This document shows, one piece after another, positions 1 through 11,217 of a stretch of 64,000 bases of DNA (positions are counted from its first letter, which is position 1; each line of letters starts with the position of its first letter). This DNA comes from an uncultured Cellulomonadaceae bacterium. GTDB taxonomy: Bacteria > Actinomycetota > Actinomycetes > Actinomycetales > Cellulomonadaceae. The translations under genes were made by a program, and so were the position numbers. Under the pieces are notes generated by a model. That model worked only from the letters and a program-made list of their open reading frames with translations. It was not told the DNA's origin and did no database searches. The stretch covers positions 186,001 to 250,000 of the forward strand of contig CANLXM010000003.1 in assembly GCA_947495165.1 (NCBI GenBank), in the 5' to 3' direction.

Positions 1-1432
<1,432 letters not shown>

Positions 1433-1436
<4 letters not shown>

Positions 1437-2758
1437 GCCCTGCCCTCCCCGAGGGCCTGCCCGCCCCGGCCGACGGCGCACTTCCCACCTGGGTGGGGGA
1501 CGCGGCGTCGGCGGGGCGGTTCGGCGTGTACCTGCACGTGCCGTTCTGCACGGTGCGGTGCGGCTACTGCGACTTCAACACCTACACGGCGACCGAGCTC
1601 GGCGGCGGCGCGAGCCAGGTCGCGTTCGCGGACACCGCGTCGCTCGAGATCGCTCTGGCCGCGCGCACGATGCGCGAGGCCGGGTACCCGGAGCGCTCGG
1701 TCTCGACGGTCTTCTTCGGGGGAGGGACGCCGACGACGTTGCCCGCCACCGACCTCGCGCGCCTCCTCGGGGACGTGCGCACCACCTGGGGGCTCGACGC
1801 CGACGCCGAGGTGACCACGGAGGCGAACCCGGACTCGGTGAGCCCGGAGTACCTGCGCGTCCTCGCCGCCGCGGGCTTCACGCGCGTTTCGTTCGGCATG
1901 CAGTCCGCCGTCCCGCACGTGCTGGCCACCCTCGAGCGCACGCACGACCCCGAGCGGATCGGCGACGTCGTCGGCTGGGCGCACGACGCCGGCCTGCAGG
2001 TCTCCCTCGACCTCATCTACGGCACGCCCGGGGAGTCCCTGGACGACTGGCGCACGAGCGTCGAGGCCGCCGTCGCCGCCGGGCCGGACCACGTGTCGGC
2101 GTACGCGCTGGTGGTCGAGGCCGGGACGCGGATGGCGGGCCAGGTGCGCCGCGGCGAGCTGACCTTGCCCGACGAGGACGACCAGGCCACCAAGTATGAG
2201 CTGGCCGACCACCTGCTGGGCGCCGCCGGGTTCGAGTGGTACGAGGTGTCCAACTGGGCGCGGCGCACCCCGCTCGACGGCCCCGGCACGCCCGCGACCG
2301 CGTGCCGCCACAACCTCGCCTACTGGCGGGGGGACGACTGGTGGGGGATCGGCCCCGGCGCCCACTCGTACCTGTCCGGGCCGATGCACGACCCGCGCGG
2401 CGACGCGCTCGACACGCCCGACGCGCCCGACGCCGTCGCGCGCGCTGCGGGCCTGCGCTGGTGGAACGTCAAGCACCCCCGGCGCTACGCGGCCGCCCTC
2501 GAGCAGGGCCACAGCCCCGCCGCCGGGCGCGAGGTGCTCACCGACGCCGACGCCGCCCTCGAGCGGGTGATGCTCGGCGTCCGGCTGCGCGAGGGCCTGC
2601 CGATTGCCGACCTAAATCCGACGGCGCGGCGCAACGTCGCCGGCAACGTCGCCGCCGGGCTGCTCGAGGGGCGCGCCGCCGTGACGGGATCCGCGGTCCT
2701 CACGCGGCGCGGTCGCCTCCTCGCGGACGCCGTCGTCCGGGACCTCACCGACGACTGA
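1433..2758 (+). CDS. hemW: Radical SAM protein HemW (heme chaperone, coproporphyrinogen oxidase-like)
   Basis: Member of the HemN/HemW radical SAM family; HemW proteins are thought to handle heme rather than oxidise coproporphyrinogen. The 441-residue protein has the radical SAM cluster ligands Cys39, Cys43 and Cys46 (CTVRCGYC), followed by the SAM-binding GGGTPT loop near residue 96 and the C-terminal HemN domain. The Cys-x3-Cys-x2-Cys motif lacks the extra fourth cysteine of true HemN, which favours HemW. The GTG start overlaps the lepA stop. Long frames on the opposite strand here are codon-bias shadows. Confidence 0.93.
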
Positions 2759-2857
2759 CCTGTGGGGGCGCTGCCACAAACGCCCCAGAACTGGCATGAT
2801 CGGGCACGTTCAGGGGCCAGGGGACACCAGGCTCGACGCTCGACGAGGGGAACGCAC

Positions 2858-3703
2858 ATGACGACACCGCCGAACGGACCGGGCTGGAACGAGCCGGGAC
2901 AGCCCGGGAACCAGCCTCCGGGCTACGGCCAGGGCGGCCAGAACCAGCCTCCCTACGGCGGCGGTCAACCTCCGTACGGCGGCGGCGGGGGCCAGCCGCC
3001 CTACGGCGGGGGTGGACAACCGCCCTACGGCAACCAGGGTGGTGCGCCCAGCGCCGGTGACGCGTTCACGTGGGGCTGGAGCGCCTTCACCCGCAATGTC
3101 GCACCGTTCGTCCTGGCGATGGTCGCGTACGGTGGTCTGCTCTTCGTCGTCACGATCGCGATGTTCTTTGCGCTGTTCGGCTCGCTCGCGGCTGCGGGTG
3201 ACTCGGCGGGCGGCGCTATGGCGCTCGTCAGCGGCACCGGCATCCTGTTCACGATCGTGTTCCTGCTGCTCTACGTTCTGATGCAGGCCGGCATGGTGCG
3301 GGGCGCGCTCAACGTCGCTGAGGGCAAGCCGGTCGCGGTCGGGACGTTCTTCCAGTTCGCGGACCTGGGCAAGGTCGTCCTGACGATCCTCCTCCTGGCG
3401 GCAGGCTCGCTGCTCGGATCGTTCGCGTTCGGCATCGGGGCGATCCTGTTCAGCTGGATCGCCCAGTTCACCCTGTTCTTCGTGATCGGCCAGGGCCAGT
3501 CACCGATCGACGCGCTGAAGTCCAGCTACGAGCTCGTCCGGGCCAACCTGGCCGAGACCGCGCTGCTGTACATCCTCGTCTCGGTCGCCGCGAGCATCGG
3601 CGCTGCGCTGTGCGGCGTGGGCATGCTGGTCGCGGTTCCGCTGGGCATGCTCGCAACGGCATTCATGTACCGCCGCCTGCAGGGTCAGCCGGTCGCGGCC
3701 TGA
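2858..3703 (+). CDS. Integral membrane protein with Pro/Gly/Tyr-rich N-terminus
   Basis: About 281 residues. Residues 1-65 are a low-complexity cytoplasmic tail built on repeats such as QPPYGGGGQPPYG. The rest holds about five or six hydrophobic segments with an Ala/Gly/Phe composition. This architecture is widespread in actinobacterial membrane proteins of unknown function, where the proline-rich tail is often guessed to mediate protein interactions. The ATG at 2858 follows CGACGAGGGGAACGCAC, a weak but adequate ribosome site; an upstream in-frame extension lacks membrane or domain character. It stands alone between hemW and a strong terminator. Function not recognised. Confidence 0.8.
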   Translation: MTTPPNGPGWNEPGQPGNQPPGYGQGGQNQPPYGGGQPPYGGGGGQPPYGGGGQPPYGNQGGAPSAGDAFTWGWSAFTRNVAPFVLAMVAYGGLLFVVTIAMFFALFGSLAAAGDSAGGAMALVSGTGILFTIVFLLLYVLMQAGMVRGALNVAEGKPVAVGTFFQFADLGKVVLTILLLAAGSLLGSFAFGIGAILFSWIAQFTLFFVIGQGQSPIDALKSSYELVRANLAETALLYILVSVAASIGAALCGVGMLVAVPLGMLATAFMYRRLQGQPVAA

Positions 3704-3715
3704 CACTGAACCCAG

Positions 3716-3750
3716 AACGCCCCGGTGTCGTCCGACGACACCGGGGCGTT
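3716..3750. terminator. Bidirectional intrinsic-type terminator hairpin
   Basis: Perfect 16-bp stem (AACGCCCCGGTGTCGT and its complement) around a 3-nt CCG loop, located between the convergent genes ending at 3703 and 3769. The stem ends are A/T-rich so that a short U tract forms on either strand. Confidence 0.85.
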
Positions 3751-3768
3751 CCGCATGGCGCGGCTCGC

Positions 3769-4167
3769 TCAGCGCACCAGGCGGATCGTGGCCGGGTAGC
3801 GGTACGGGGTCCGGTTGCCTGCGGCGATCGCCCCGAGGATCGGGAAGACGACGCCGGCGACGGCCAGCAGAGCGCCCACGAGCAGCGTCAGCGGCGTCGC
3901 GAGGAACAGCGTCGCGACGGTCAGCACGCCGAGGGCGACGCCGACGATCGTCAACGTGAGGTGGAAGTTCAGCGCCTCGCGCGCGTGGTGGGCCACCACC
4001 ACGCTGCGCTCCTTGAGGATCAGCAGGGCGAGCAGCGGCCCGAGGATGGGCACGACGAAGATGCTCACGTGCACCAGGACCGACCACAGGGTCTCGTCGG
4101 ACGGGCTCATCGGCGTGGGCCCGTACGGGTAGGGCTGGGCGCCCGGCGGCATGGACGAGTAGCTCAC
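3769..4167 (-). CDS. DUF4870 small membrane protein
   Basis: 132-residue protein with a short Pro/Tyr-rich N-terminus (PPGAQPYPYGPTP) and three to four hydrophobic segments. The pattern SVLVHVSIFVVPILGPLLALLILKE... AREALNFHL is typical of the DUF4870/Tic20-like small membrane family, whose role is unknown. The GTG start at 4167 has GGAGG five bases upstream and overlaps the stop of the DUF3097 gene by a GTGA junction, so the two form an operon. It is separated from its convergent neighbour by the hairpin at 3716-3750. Confidence 0.85.
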   Translation of the reverse strand: MSYSSMPPGAQPYPYGPTPMSPSDETLWSVLVHVSIFVVPILGPLLALLILKERSVVVAHHAREALNFHLTLTIVGVALGVLTVATLFLATPLTLLVGALLAVAGVVFPILGAIAAGNRTPYRYPATIRLVR

Positions 4168-5021
4168 GGTTCCTCCGGCTCGGTGACGAAGTCGATCAGT
4201 TCTTCGACCCGGCCCAGCAGGGCGGGCTCGAGGTCTGCGTAGGAGCGCACGGTGCCGAGGATCTTCTTCCAGGCGCGCGCGACGTCGGCCTGGTCCTCGT
4301 GCGGCCAGCCGAGCTCGCGCAGGATGCCGTGCTTCCACTCGGTGCCACGCTCGATCACGGGCCAGCGCTCGAGGCCGAGCCGGGCCGGACGCACGGCCTG
4401 CCACACGTCGACGTACGGGTGCCCGACGACGAGGACCGTGCCGCGGGGGGCGGCGCGCAGGGCCTGGTCGGCGATCCGCTGCTCCTTGGAGCCCGGCACC
4501 AGGTGGTCCACGAGCACACCCAGCCGGCGGCCGGGACCCGGCTCGAACTCGGCGATGACGTCCTCGAGGTGGTCCACGCCGTCGAGCATCTCGACGACGA
4601 CGCCCTCGACGCGCAGGTCGTCGCCCCAGACGCGCTCGACGAGCTCGGCGTCGTGGCGCCCCTCGACGAGGATCCGCGACTCGCGAGCCACGCGGGCCTT
4701 GGCGCCGACGACGGCGCGCGACCCTGACGCGGTGCGGGCGGGCGCCGCCGGAGCCGCCGCCGCCACGGGTGCGACGAGCTCGACCGGTGCGCCGTCGATC
4801 CAGAACCCCGGGCCCAGGCGGAACGTGCGCCGCCGCCCCTGCCGGTCCTCGAGCACGACGACGTGCATGCCGCCGGACTTCTCGGTGCGCAGCACAGCCC
4901 CCACCCAGCCGGTGGTGACCTCCTCGACGACGAGGCCGACGTCGGCCGCGACGGGCCGCGAGGTCGGGCGAGGCGGGAGCGGGTCGGCAGACAGGACATC
5001 GCGTCCGTAGCGGTCGGTCAC
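4164..5021 (-). CDS. DUF3097 family protein
   Basis: 285-residue soluble protein conserved in Actinobacteria. The N-terminal half is a small beta-rich domain (around residues 15-80). The C-terminal half contains VEGRHDAELVERVWGDD and GVLVDHLVPGSKEQRIAD, resembling a TOPRIM-like acidic fold; that resemblance is my inference and no function is established. The GTG at 5021 has AGGGTGAT upstream, while a GTG three codons earlier (5030) would lose it. The gene is divergent from hrcA with only about 40 bp before the CIRCE element, so HrcA binding could also influence it. Confidence 0.82.
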   Translation of the reverse strand: MTDRYGRDVLSADPLPPRPTSRPVAADVGLVVEEVTTGWVGAVLRTEKSGGMHVVVLEDRQGRRRTFRLGPGFWIDGAPVELVAPVAAAAPAAPARTASGSRAVVGAKARVARESRILVEGRHDAELVERVWGDDLRVEGVVVEMLDGVDHLEDVIAEFEPGPGRRLGVLVDHLVPGSKEQRIADQALRAAPRGTVLVVGHPYVDVWQAVRPARLGLERWPVIERGTEWKHGILRELGWPHEDQADVARAWKKILGTVRSYADLEPALLGRVEELIDFVTEPEEP

Positions 5022-5059
5022 GGAGATCACCCTAAGTTGTTGCGACGAGCGACGTAGGA

Positions 5060-5086
5060 TTGGCACTCGGACACCCCGAGTGCGAA
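5060..5086. promoter_or_regulatory. CIRCE operator upstream of hrcA
   Basis: TTGGCACTC-N9-GAGTGCGAA. This matches the CIRCE consensus TTAGCACTC-N9-GAGTGCTAA at 16 of 18 arm positions with the exact nine-base spacing. HrcA dimers bind CIRCE and repress heat-shock genes, so this implies autoregulation of hrcA-dnaJ. A possible -10 (TAGGAT, 5055-5060) abuts the operator. Confidence 0.92.
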
Positions 5087-5128
5087 CTCGGCCGGACGAG
5101 ACCGGGACGACGTGGAGGAGGCGCAGCG

Positions 5129-6148
5129 ATGAGTGACGACCGACGCCTGGACGTGCTGCGCGCGATCGTCGAGGACTACGTGCAGACCCGCGAGCCCGTG
5201 GGCTCCAAGCTCCTCGCGGAGCGGCACAACCTCGGCGTCTCCCCGGCGACCATCCGCAACGACATGGCCGCCCTCGAGGAGGCCGGCCTGATCGCGCAGC
5301 CGCACACCTCGGCCGGGCGCATCCCCACGGACAAGGGCTACCGGCTGTTCGTGGACCGGCTCGCGCAGGTGAAGCCGTTGTCCGCACCCGAGCGCCGCGC
5401 GATCGAGACGTTTCTCGACGCGGCCGTCGACCTCGACGACGTCGTCGTCCGGGCCGGGCGGCTGCTGGCCCAGCTCACCCAGCAGGTCGCGGTCGTGCAG
5501 TACCCGTCGCTGCGCCGCTCCGGCCTGCGGCACCTGGAGCTCGTGCCGATGGGGGAGCGGCGCCTGCTCGTCGTGATCATCACCGACACCGGGCGCGTGG
5601 AGCAGCGCACGCTCGAGACGTCCCAGGTCGTCGACGAGGTCAGCCTCGCCAACCTGCGGGCGCGGCTCAACGCGGTCGCGCTCGGGCGGCCCCTGCCCGA
5701 GCTCAAGAGCATCCTCGCCGCACTCCCCGCGGAGTTCGCCCCCGAGGACCAGGCAGTCGTGACGGAGATCTCCGGCCTCCTCGCCGCCACGCTCGACAAG
5801 GAGACCGAGGAGCGCGTCGTCCTCACCGGCACCGCGAACCTGGCCCGCAGCGGCATGCGGTTCCAGCACGCGCTGCGCCCGGTGCTCGAGGCCCTCGAGG
5901 AGCAGGTCGTGCTCCTCGGGCTGCTCACGGAGATGGCTGAGGACAACCCCGGCGTCGCCGTGCGCATCGGGCACGAGACCCAGCACGAGGGCCTCGCCCA
6001 GACGTCTGTCGTGACCACCGGTTACGGTGGTGACGGCAGCTCGGTCGCTCTCATCGGCTCGATCGGTCCCACCCGCATGGACTACCCCGGCACCATCGCC
6101 ACGGTGCGCGCCGTCGCGCGCTACCTGTCGCGCGTGCTCGCCACCTGA
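5129..6148 (+). CDS. hrcA: Heat-inducible transcription repressor HrcA
   Basis: 339-residue repressor of class I heat-shock genes that binds CIRCE elements and is kept active by the GroEL system. It starts [22 protein letters not shown] and continues through the winged-helix segment ([34 protein letters not shown]) typical of HrcA, followed by the GAF-like dimerisation and effector domain. The ATG at 5129 has GGAGGAGG upstream. A CIRCE sits about 45 bp before the start, and dnaJ follows after 28 bp, giving the usual actinobacterial hrcA-dnaJ2 order. Confidence 0.97.
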   Translation: MSDDRRLDVLRAIVEDYVQTREPVGSKLLAERHNLGVSPATIRNDMAALEEAGLIAQPHTSAGRIPTDKGYRLFVDRLAQVKPLSAPERRAIETFLDAAVDLDDVVVRAGRLLAQLTQQVAVVQYPSLRRSGLRHLELVPMGERRLLVVIITDTGRVEQRTLETSQVVDEVSLANLRARLNAVALGRPLPELKSILAALPAEFAPEDQAVVTEISGLLAATLDKETEERVVLTGTANLARSGMRFQHALRPVLEALEEQVVLLGLLTEMAEDNPGVAVRIGHETQHEGLAQTSVVTTGYGGDGSSVALIGSIGPTRMDYPGTIATVRAVARYLSRVLAT

Positions 6149-6176
6149 CGCCACACCCACCAACAGGAAGTACGCA

Positions 6177-7292
6177 GTGACCGACTATTACGAGATCCTC
6201 GGTGTGCCTCGCGACGCGAGCGCGGAGCAGATCAAGAAGGCCTACCGCAAGCTGGCCCGCGAGCTGCACCCCGACGTCGCCGGCGACGCCGCGGCGGACC
6301 GCTTCAAGGACGTCTCGCGCGCCTACGAGGTGCTCGGCAACGCCGAGAAGCGCCAGCAGTACGACATGGGCGCCGACCCGTCCGCCATGGGCGGTGGCGG
6401 TGGAGGAGCCGGCTTCGGCTTCCAGGACATCTTCGAGACCTTCTTCGGCGGCGGCGCCGCACCCCGCGGCCCCGTGCCGCGCTCGCGCCGCGGCCAGGAC
6501 GCCCTCGTGCGGCTCGACCTCGATCTCGCGGAGGCTGCGTTCGGCGTGCGCCGCGAGATCCAGGTGGAGACCGCGGTCGCGTGCGGCACGTGCGGCGGCT
6601 CCTGCTGCCGCCCCGGCACCAGCGTGCGCCCCTGCGAGGTGTGCGGCGGTCGCGGCATGGTCCAGCGCGTCGCGCGCTCGTTCCTCGGGCAGGTCATGAC
6701 GACCCAGCCGTGCTCGGCCTGCCAGGGCTTCGGCACCACGATCCCCGAGCCCTGCCCCGACTGCTCGGGCGAGGGCCGCGTCCGCAGCCGCCGGACCCTC
6801 ACGGTGGACGTGCCGGCCGGCGTCGACACCGGAACGCGCATCAAGATGACCGCCCAGGGCGAGGTCGGCCCCGCGGGCGGCCCGGCCGGCGACATCTACG
6901 TGGAGATCCGCGAGCGCAAGCACGACGTCTTCGTCCGGCGCGGCGACGACCTGCACTGCAACCTCGAGATCCCCATGACCGCCGCCGCGCTCGGCACCAC
7001 CATCGACCTCGACACCCTCGACGGCGACCAGGAGGTCACCTTCGAGCCGGGCACCCAGCCGGGCGACGTCGTGACCCTCAAGGGACTCGGCATCGGCCAC
7101 CTGCACGTCGGGGGTCGCGGCGACCTCCTCGTGCACGTCGACGTGCGCGTCCCGACGGGGCTCGACGACACCCAGGCGGAGCTGCTGCGCCAGCTGGCTG
7201 CGGCACGTGGCGAGGAGCGGCCCGAGGCCAAGGTCTCCTCGACGCACGGGGGAGTCTTCTCGCGCCTGCGCGAGAAGATCACCGGCCGCTGA
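6177..7292 (+). CDS. dnaJ: Chaperone protein DnaJ
   Basis: 371-residue Hsp40 co-chaperone that stimulates DnaK. The J domain (residues 1-70) carries HPD in ELHPDVAG. A Gly/Phe linker follows (GGGGGGAGFGFQDIFETFFGGG), then a zinc-binding region with four CxxC modules (CGTCGG, CEVCGG, CSACQG, CPDCSG), and the two C-terminal beta domains. The first module reads CGTCGGSCC rather than the usual GSG, adding two cysteines. The GTG at 6177 follows AGGAAG. It lies in the CIRCE-controlled hrcA block, so it is likely the heat-inducible DnaJ2; the dnaK operon is elsewhere. Confidence 0.96.
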   Translation: MTDYYEILGVPRDASAEQIKKAYRKLARELHPDVAGDAAADRFKDVSRAYEVLGNAEKRQQYDMGADPSAMGGGGGGAGFGFQDIFETFFGGGAAPRGPVPRSRRGQDALVRLDLDLAEAAFGVRREIQVETAVACGTCGGSCCRPGTSVRPCEVCGGRGMVQRVARSFLGQVMTTQPCSACQGFGTTIPEPCPDCSGEGRVRSRRTLTVDVPAGVDTGTRIKMTAQGEVGPAGGPAGDIYVEIRERKHDVFVRRGDDLHCNLEIPMTAAALGTTIDLDTLDGDQEVTFEPGTQPGDVVTLKGLGIGHLHVGGRGDLLVHVDVRVPTGLDDTQAELLRQLAAARGEERPEAKVSSTHGGVFSRLREKITGR

Positions 7293-7299
7293 CCCGCCG

Positions 7300-8076
7300 A
7301 TGAGCGCACCGGTCTTCCTCGCCGAGGGTGGCACGCTCGCCCACCTCGGCGCCGGCGACACCTACCTGCTCGACGGCGCCGAGGGCCGCCACGCGGGCGT
7401 CGTGCAGCGGCGTCGGGCGGGCGAGCACATCGACGTCGTCGACGGCCGCGGCCTGCGCCTGCGCTGCGAGATCGCGTCGGTGCACGCGGCCGAGGTCGAG
7501 CTGCGCGTGCTCGAGCGCGTCGACGAAGGCCTCGACGCCCCGTGCCTCGTGCTCGCCCAGGCGCTCGCGAAGGGCGACCGGGACGAGATGGCGATCGAGG
7601 CCGCCACCGAGGCCGGCGCGGACGGGTTCGTGCCCTGGCAGGCCGCGCGCTCGATCGTCGTCTGGCGCGGTGACCGCGCGGCGAAGTCCCGCGCGCGCTG
7701 GATCGCGACGGTGCGCGCCGCTGCGAAGCAGTCCCGCCGCGCGCTCGTCCCCGAGGTGCACGACCCCATCGACACCCGGGGCCTCGCGGTGCGCGTCGCG
7801 CAGGTCTGCGCCGACGGCGGTGCGGCGCTCGTGCTGCACGAGGAGGCCAGCGTGCCCATCGCCTCGTGCGCCCTGCCCGCGGAAGGCTCGGACACGGAGA
7901 TCCTCGTCGTCGTCGGCCCCGAGGGCGGGATCACCGCCGACGAGGTCGAGCGGCTGCGCGAGGTCGGCGCCCAGCCGGTCCGGCTGGGCCCGCACGTGCT
8001 GCGCACCTCGACCGCGGGGCCGCTCGCGGTCGCCGTCCTCGCGCAGCGCCTCGGACGCTGGCAGCCGCGGCCGTAG
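7300..8076 (+). CDS. rsmE: 16S rRNA (uracil-1498-N3)-methyltransferase RsmE
   Basis: 258-residue SPOUT-class methyltransferase modifying U1498 of 16S rRNA. An N-terminal PUA-like domain is followed by the knotted SAM-binding domain with VGPEGGIT and LGPHVLRTSTAGPLAV, the standard RsmE signatures (here STA where many bacteria have ETA, common in Actinobacteria). The ATG lies 7 bp after dnaJ, so it is probably the third gene of the hrcA operon. The stop (8074-8076) directly abuts the stop of the convergent lipoprotein gene, with no intergenic DNA. Confidence 0.95.
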   Translation: MSAPVFLAEGGTLAHLGAGDTYLLDGAEGRHAGVVQRRRAGEHIDVVDGRGLRLRCEIASVHAAEVELRVLERVDEGLDAPCLVLAQALAKGDRDEMAIEAATEAGADGFVPWQAARSIVVWRGDRAAKSRARWIATVRAAAKQSRRALVPEVHDPIDTRGLAVRVAQVCADGGAALVLHEEASVPIASCALPAEGSDTEILVVVGPEGGITADEVERLREVGAQPVRLGPHVLRTSTAGPLAVAVLAQRLGRWQPRP

Positions 8077-8583
8077 TCAGTCGACGACGCTGAAGCGAGC
8101 CTCGACCGGGTTGATCTCTTCCTCGCCGTCCATCGCGCTGGTCTCCCACACGCGCACGATGTACTCGCCCGGCTGCAGGTCGACCGTGAACTCGAACGGG
8201 GCGATCTCGCCGTTGGCGCCCGCCATGGTGAAGTCGCGGGCGACCTCGGTGCCGTCGGCGGCCGTGACGCGCCAGTCGAGGGTCGCCTCGAACGCGGTGC
8301 CCTCGCCGGTCACCGTCACCGTCGGTCCGGAGACCTCAGCACCCGGGAGCGGGGCCGTCAGCACAGTGGTGCCGTTCACGACCGGGTCGCCCGTCGGCGT
8401 GGCCGCGGGCTCCGAGGTGGTCGTCGTGTCCGGCGTGGCGCTCGGCGTCGCGGTCCCGGGAGACGTGACGAGGGGCGGCGTCGAACCGCTCTCACCAGGG
8501 GTGTCGTCGGACGCGCAGGCCGCGAGGACGAGCGCGAGCGCCGAGGCGGCGACGAGGGCGCGGGTGCGACGGTGCAGTGCCAT
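8077..8583 (-). CDS. Gmad2-type immunoglobulin-like lipoprotein
   Basis: 168-residue secreted lipoprotein. The signal peptide ends in LVLAACAS, so Cys22 should be lipidated. A Thr/Pro/Ser-rich linker of about 45 residues follows, then a single beta-sandwich domain (VLTAPLPGAEVSGPTVTVTGEG..FEATLDWRV..GEYIVRVWE) resembling the Gmad2 domain of sporulation and surface lipoproteins. The ATG at 8583 is preceded by GGAGG at good spacing. It is monocistronic and convergent with rsmE. It likely acts on the outer face of the membrane; ligand unknown. Confidence 0.82.
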   Translation of the reverse strand: MALHRRTRALVAASALALVLAACASDDTPGESGSTPPLVTSPGTATPSATPDTTTTSEPAATPTGDPVVNGTTVLTAPLPGAEVSGPTVTVTGEGTAFEATLDWRVTAADGTEVARDFTMAGANGEIAPFEFTVDLQPGEYIVRVWETSAMDGEEEINPVEARFSVVD

Positions 8584-8735
8584 GAGGACCTCCTGTGTGG
8601 GTGCGTGGTCCCATTGTCGCGCGCCTGCGCCACCTCGGGCGTCCTGACGCCGCGCCGGGCGCGTCGCGCTCGCTAGACTGGGACGCGTCAGATCAGCCAC
8701 CCGAGCAGTCAGGAGACGACGGCACCCGCCGGCTC

Positions 8736-9791
8736 ATGCACGAGACACCCAGCACCGCGGCCACGCCCGCGAAGTCCGGCCCCGGAGCGCGGCTCGAGCA
8801 CCGCATCGCGATCCCCGCGCAGGTCCCGATGGTCTCGCTGCTCGGCACCGGGGACGTCGTCCTCCGTGCGATCGAGGCGGGGTTCTCCCGGGTCGACTTC
8901 CACGTGCGCGGAGACCAGATCACCGTGAGCGGTCCAGCAGGCGACGTCGGCCTCGCCGTGCGCCTGATCGACGAGCTCGTCGAGATCGCTGCGGCGGGCA
9001 CCCCCCTGGGGCCCGACGTCGTCACCCGGTCCATCGCGATGCTGACCGACGATGCCAACCGCCCCGCCGAGGTCCTCACGTTCGACATCCTGTCCTCGCG
9101 CGGTCGGACGATCCGCTCCAAGACGGTCGGTCAGAAGCGCTACGTCGACGCGATCGACGCGAACACGGTCACCTTCGGGATCGGGCCTGCGGGCACCGGC
9201 AAGACGTACCTGGCGATGGCGAAGGCGGTCCAGGCCCTCCAGGCGCGCCAGGTGAACCGGATCGTGCTGACCCGGCCGGCGGTCGAGGCGGGGGAGCGCC
9301 TGGGCTACCTGCCCGGCTCGCTGACCGAGAAGATCGACCCGTACCTGCGGCCGCTGTACGACGCGCTGCACGACATGATCGACCCCGCGTCCATCCCGCG
9401 GCTCATGGAGGCGGGCACGATCGAGGTCGCCCCGCTCGCGTACATGCGCGGGCGGACCCTCAACGACGCGTTCATCATCCTCGACGAGGCCCAGAACACC
9501 TCGCCCGACCAGATGAAGATGTTCCTGACCCGCCTGGGGTACAACTCCAAGATGGTGATCACCGGGGACGTGACGCAGGTGGACCTGCCCGGCGGGACGT
9601 CGTCGGGCCTGCGCCTGATCGAGGACGTCCTCACGGGCGTCGACGACATCGAGTTCTGCTGGCTCACGAGCTCGGACGTCGTCCGGCACCGGCTCGTCGG
9701 CGAGATCATCGACGCCTACTCCCGCTGGGACGTCGCCTCGGGCGCGTCGGGGAGTGCGCGCCCCCGCACCGGCAAGGAGAGAGCCAGATGA
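8736..9791 (+). CDS. phoH: PhoH family ATPase
   Basis: 351-residue PhoH-like P-loop ATPase. An N-terminal KH-like segment is followed by the ATPase core with Walker A GPAGTGKT and Walker [12 protein letters not shown]. The family is linked to RNA metabolism, and the tight clustering with ybeY and era supports a role in ribosome assembly or rRNA handling. The only plausible start is the ATG at 8736; the nearest AGGAGA lies about 19 nt upstream, unusually far. A TAGACT -10-like sequence sits at about 8673. The stop overlaps the ybeY ATG (ATGA). Confidence 0.95.
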   Translation: MHETPSTAATPAKSGPGARLEHRIAIPAQVPMVSLLGTGDVVLRAIEAGFSRVDFHVRGDQITVSGPAGDVGLAVRLIDELVEIAAAGTPLGPDVVTRSIAMLTDDANRPAEVLTFDILSSRGRTIRSKTVGQKRYVDAIDANTVTFGIGPAGTGKTYLAMAKAVQALQARQVNRIVLTRPAVEAGERLGYLPGSLTEKIDPYLRPLYDALHDMIDPASIPRLMEAGTIEVAPLAYMRGRTLNDAFIILDEAQNTSPDQMKMFLTRLGYNSKMVITGDVTQVDLPGGTSSGLRLIEDVLTGVDDIEFCWLTSSDVVRHRLVGEIIDAYSRWDVASGASGSARPRTGKERAR

Positions 9792-10240
9792 CGATCGAGG
9801 TCAACAACGAGTCCGGGACCGAGGTCGACGAGGCCGAGTTCGCGGCGCTCGCCCGGCACGTGCTCGACGCGATGCACGTCCACCCGCGCACCGAGGTCTC
9901 GATCATGATGGTCACGTCCGACGTCATGACCGACCTGCACGTGCGGTGGATGGACGAGCCCGGCCCCACGGACGTGCTGTCCTTCCCCATGGACGAGCTT
10001 CGTCCCGGCCGCGAGGGCGACATGACGGGCCCGGGCCTGCTGGGCGACGTCGTGCTGTGCCCCGACGTCGCCGCAGCGCAGGCGCGCACCGCCGGCCACT
10101 CGATGGTCGAGGAGATGCTCCTGCTCACCACCCACGGGATCCTCCACCTGCTCGGCTACGACCACGCGGAGCCCGAGGAGGAGAAGGAGATGTTCGCGCT
10201 CCAGCGCAACCTGCTGCTCACCTTCCTCGCGAGCCGGTGA
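9788..10240 (+). CDS. ybeY: Endoribonuclease YbeY (rRNA maturation factor)
   Basis: 150-residue zinc-dependent endoribonuclease for 16S rRNA 3' end maturation and 70S quality control. The signature [11 protein letters not shown] near the C-terminus supplies the three zinc-binding histidines. The ATG overlaps the phoH stop and is preceded by GGAGAGAG. The order phoH-ybeY-era is conserved. In many Micrococcales a hemolysin/CorC gene lies between ybeY and era; it is absent here. Confidence 0.96.
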   Translation: MTIEVNNESGTEVDEAEFAALARHVLDAMHVHPRTEVSIMMVTSDVMTDLHVRWMDEPGPTDVLSFPMDELRPGREGDMTGPGLLGDVVLCPDVAAAQARTAGHSMVEEMLLLTTHGILHLLGYDHAEPEEEKEMFALQRNLLLTFLASR

Positions 10241-10287
10241 CCGCGATCCCGACCGACCCCACGCCGCGACCGACCGAGAGCAGACCC

Positions 10288-11217
10288 ATGACCAGCGCCA
10301 CCACGCCCGCCTTCCGCTCGGGCTTCGCCTGCCTCGTCGGCCGCCCGAACGCCGGGAAGTCCACCCTGACGAACGCGCTCGTGGGCGAGAAGGTCGCGAT
10401 CACCTCGGGCCGACCGCAGACGACGCGGCACACGATCCGCGGGATCGTGCACCGTGCCGACGCGCAGCTCGTGCTCGTCGACACGCCCGGGCTGCACCGT
10501 CCCCGGACGCTCCTGGGCGAGCGTCTCAACGCGCTCGTGCGGGACACGCTGTCAGAGGTCGACGTCATCGCGTTCTGCGTCCCGGCAGACCAGAAGGTGG
10601 GCCCGGGCGACCGCTTCATCGCCGCCGAGCTCGCCGAGGTCATGGGCGGGCGGCGCCGGACCCCGGTCGTCGCGGTCGTCACCAAGGCCGACACCGTCTC
10701 CCGGCAGGCGCTCGCCGAGCAGCTGCTCGCCGTGAGCGCGCTGGCCGACTGGGCCGACGTCATCCCCGTCTCCGCCGTGGACGGCTATCAGGTCGCGGAG
10801 GTCGCCGACCTCCTGGTCACCCACCTGCCGGAGGGGCCGGAGCTCTACCCCGGCGGCGAGCTCACCGACGAGCCCGAGAACGTCATGGTCGCCGAGCTCG
10901 TCCGGGAGGCCGCCCTCGAGGGGGTGCGCGACGAGCTGCCGCACTCGCTCGCCGTCGTCGTCGACGAGATCTCCGTGCGCGAGGGCAGCAGCAAGGAGAA
11001 CCCGCTGCTCGACGTCCGCGTCCAGCTGTTCGTCGAGCGCCCGAGCCAGAAGGCCATCATCATCGGCCGCGGCGGCTCGCGCCTGCGCGAGGTCGGCACG
11101 CAGGCACGGGTGGGGATCGAGCGGCTCCTGGGCAACCGCGTGTTCCTGGACCTGCACGTCAAGGTGGCCAAGGACTGGCAGCGCGACCCCAAGCAGCTGG
11201 GCCGCCTCGGCTTCTGA
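10288..11217 (+). CDS. era: GTPase Era
   Basis: 309-residue GTPase that binds the 3' end of 16S rRNA during 30S assembly. The G domain shows GRPNAGKS (G1), DTPGLH (G3) and TKAD (G4). The C-terminal KH domain shows IIIGRGGSRLREVGTQAR. I chose the ATG at 10288, after a GAGAG-containing leader; an in-frame GTG at 10237 that overlaps the ybeY stop would add 17 non-conserved residues and is the alternative. Last gene of the phoH-ybeY-era operon. Confidence 0.96.
   Translation: MTSATTPAFRSGFACLVGRPNAGKSTLTNALVGEKVAITSGRPQTTRHTIRGIVHRADAQLVLVDTPGLHRPRTLLGERLNALVRDTLSEVDVIAFCVPADQKVGPGDRFIAAELAEVMGGRRRTPVVAVVTKADTVSRQALAEQLLAVSALADWADVIPVSAVDGYQVAEVADLLVTHLPEGPELYPGGELTDEPENVMVAELVREAALEGVRDELPHSLAVVVDEISVREGSSKENPLLDVRVQLFVERPSQKAIIIGRGGSRLREVGTQARVGIERLLGNRVFLDLHVKVAKDWQRDPKQLGRLGF

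Noticed and set aside
2941..3040. Repeated GGCGGxxxxCCxCCxTACGG units as a DNA repeat element
   Set aside because: They encode the QPPYGGGG protein repeats of the membrane protein and have no structure beyond that.
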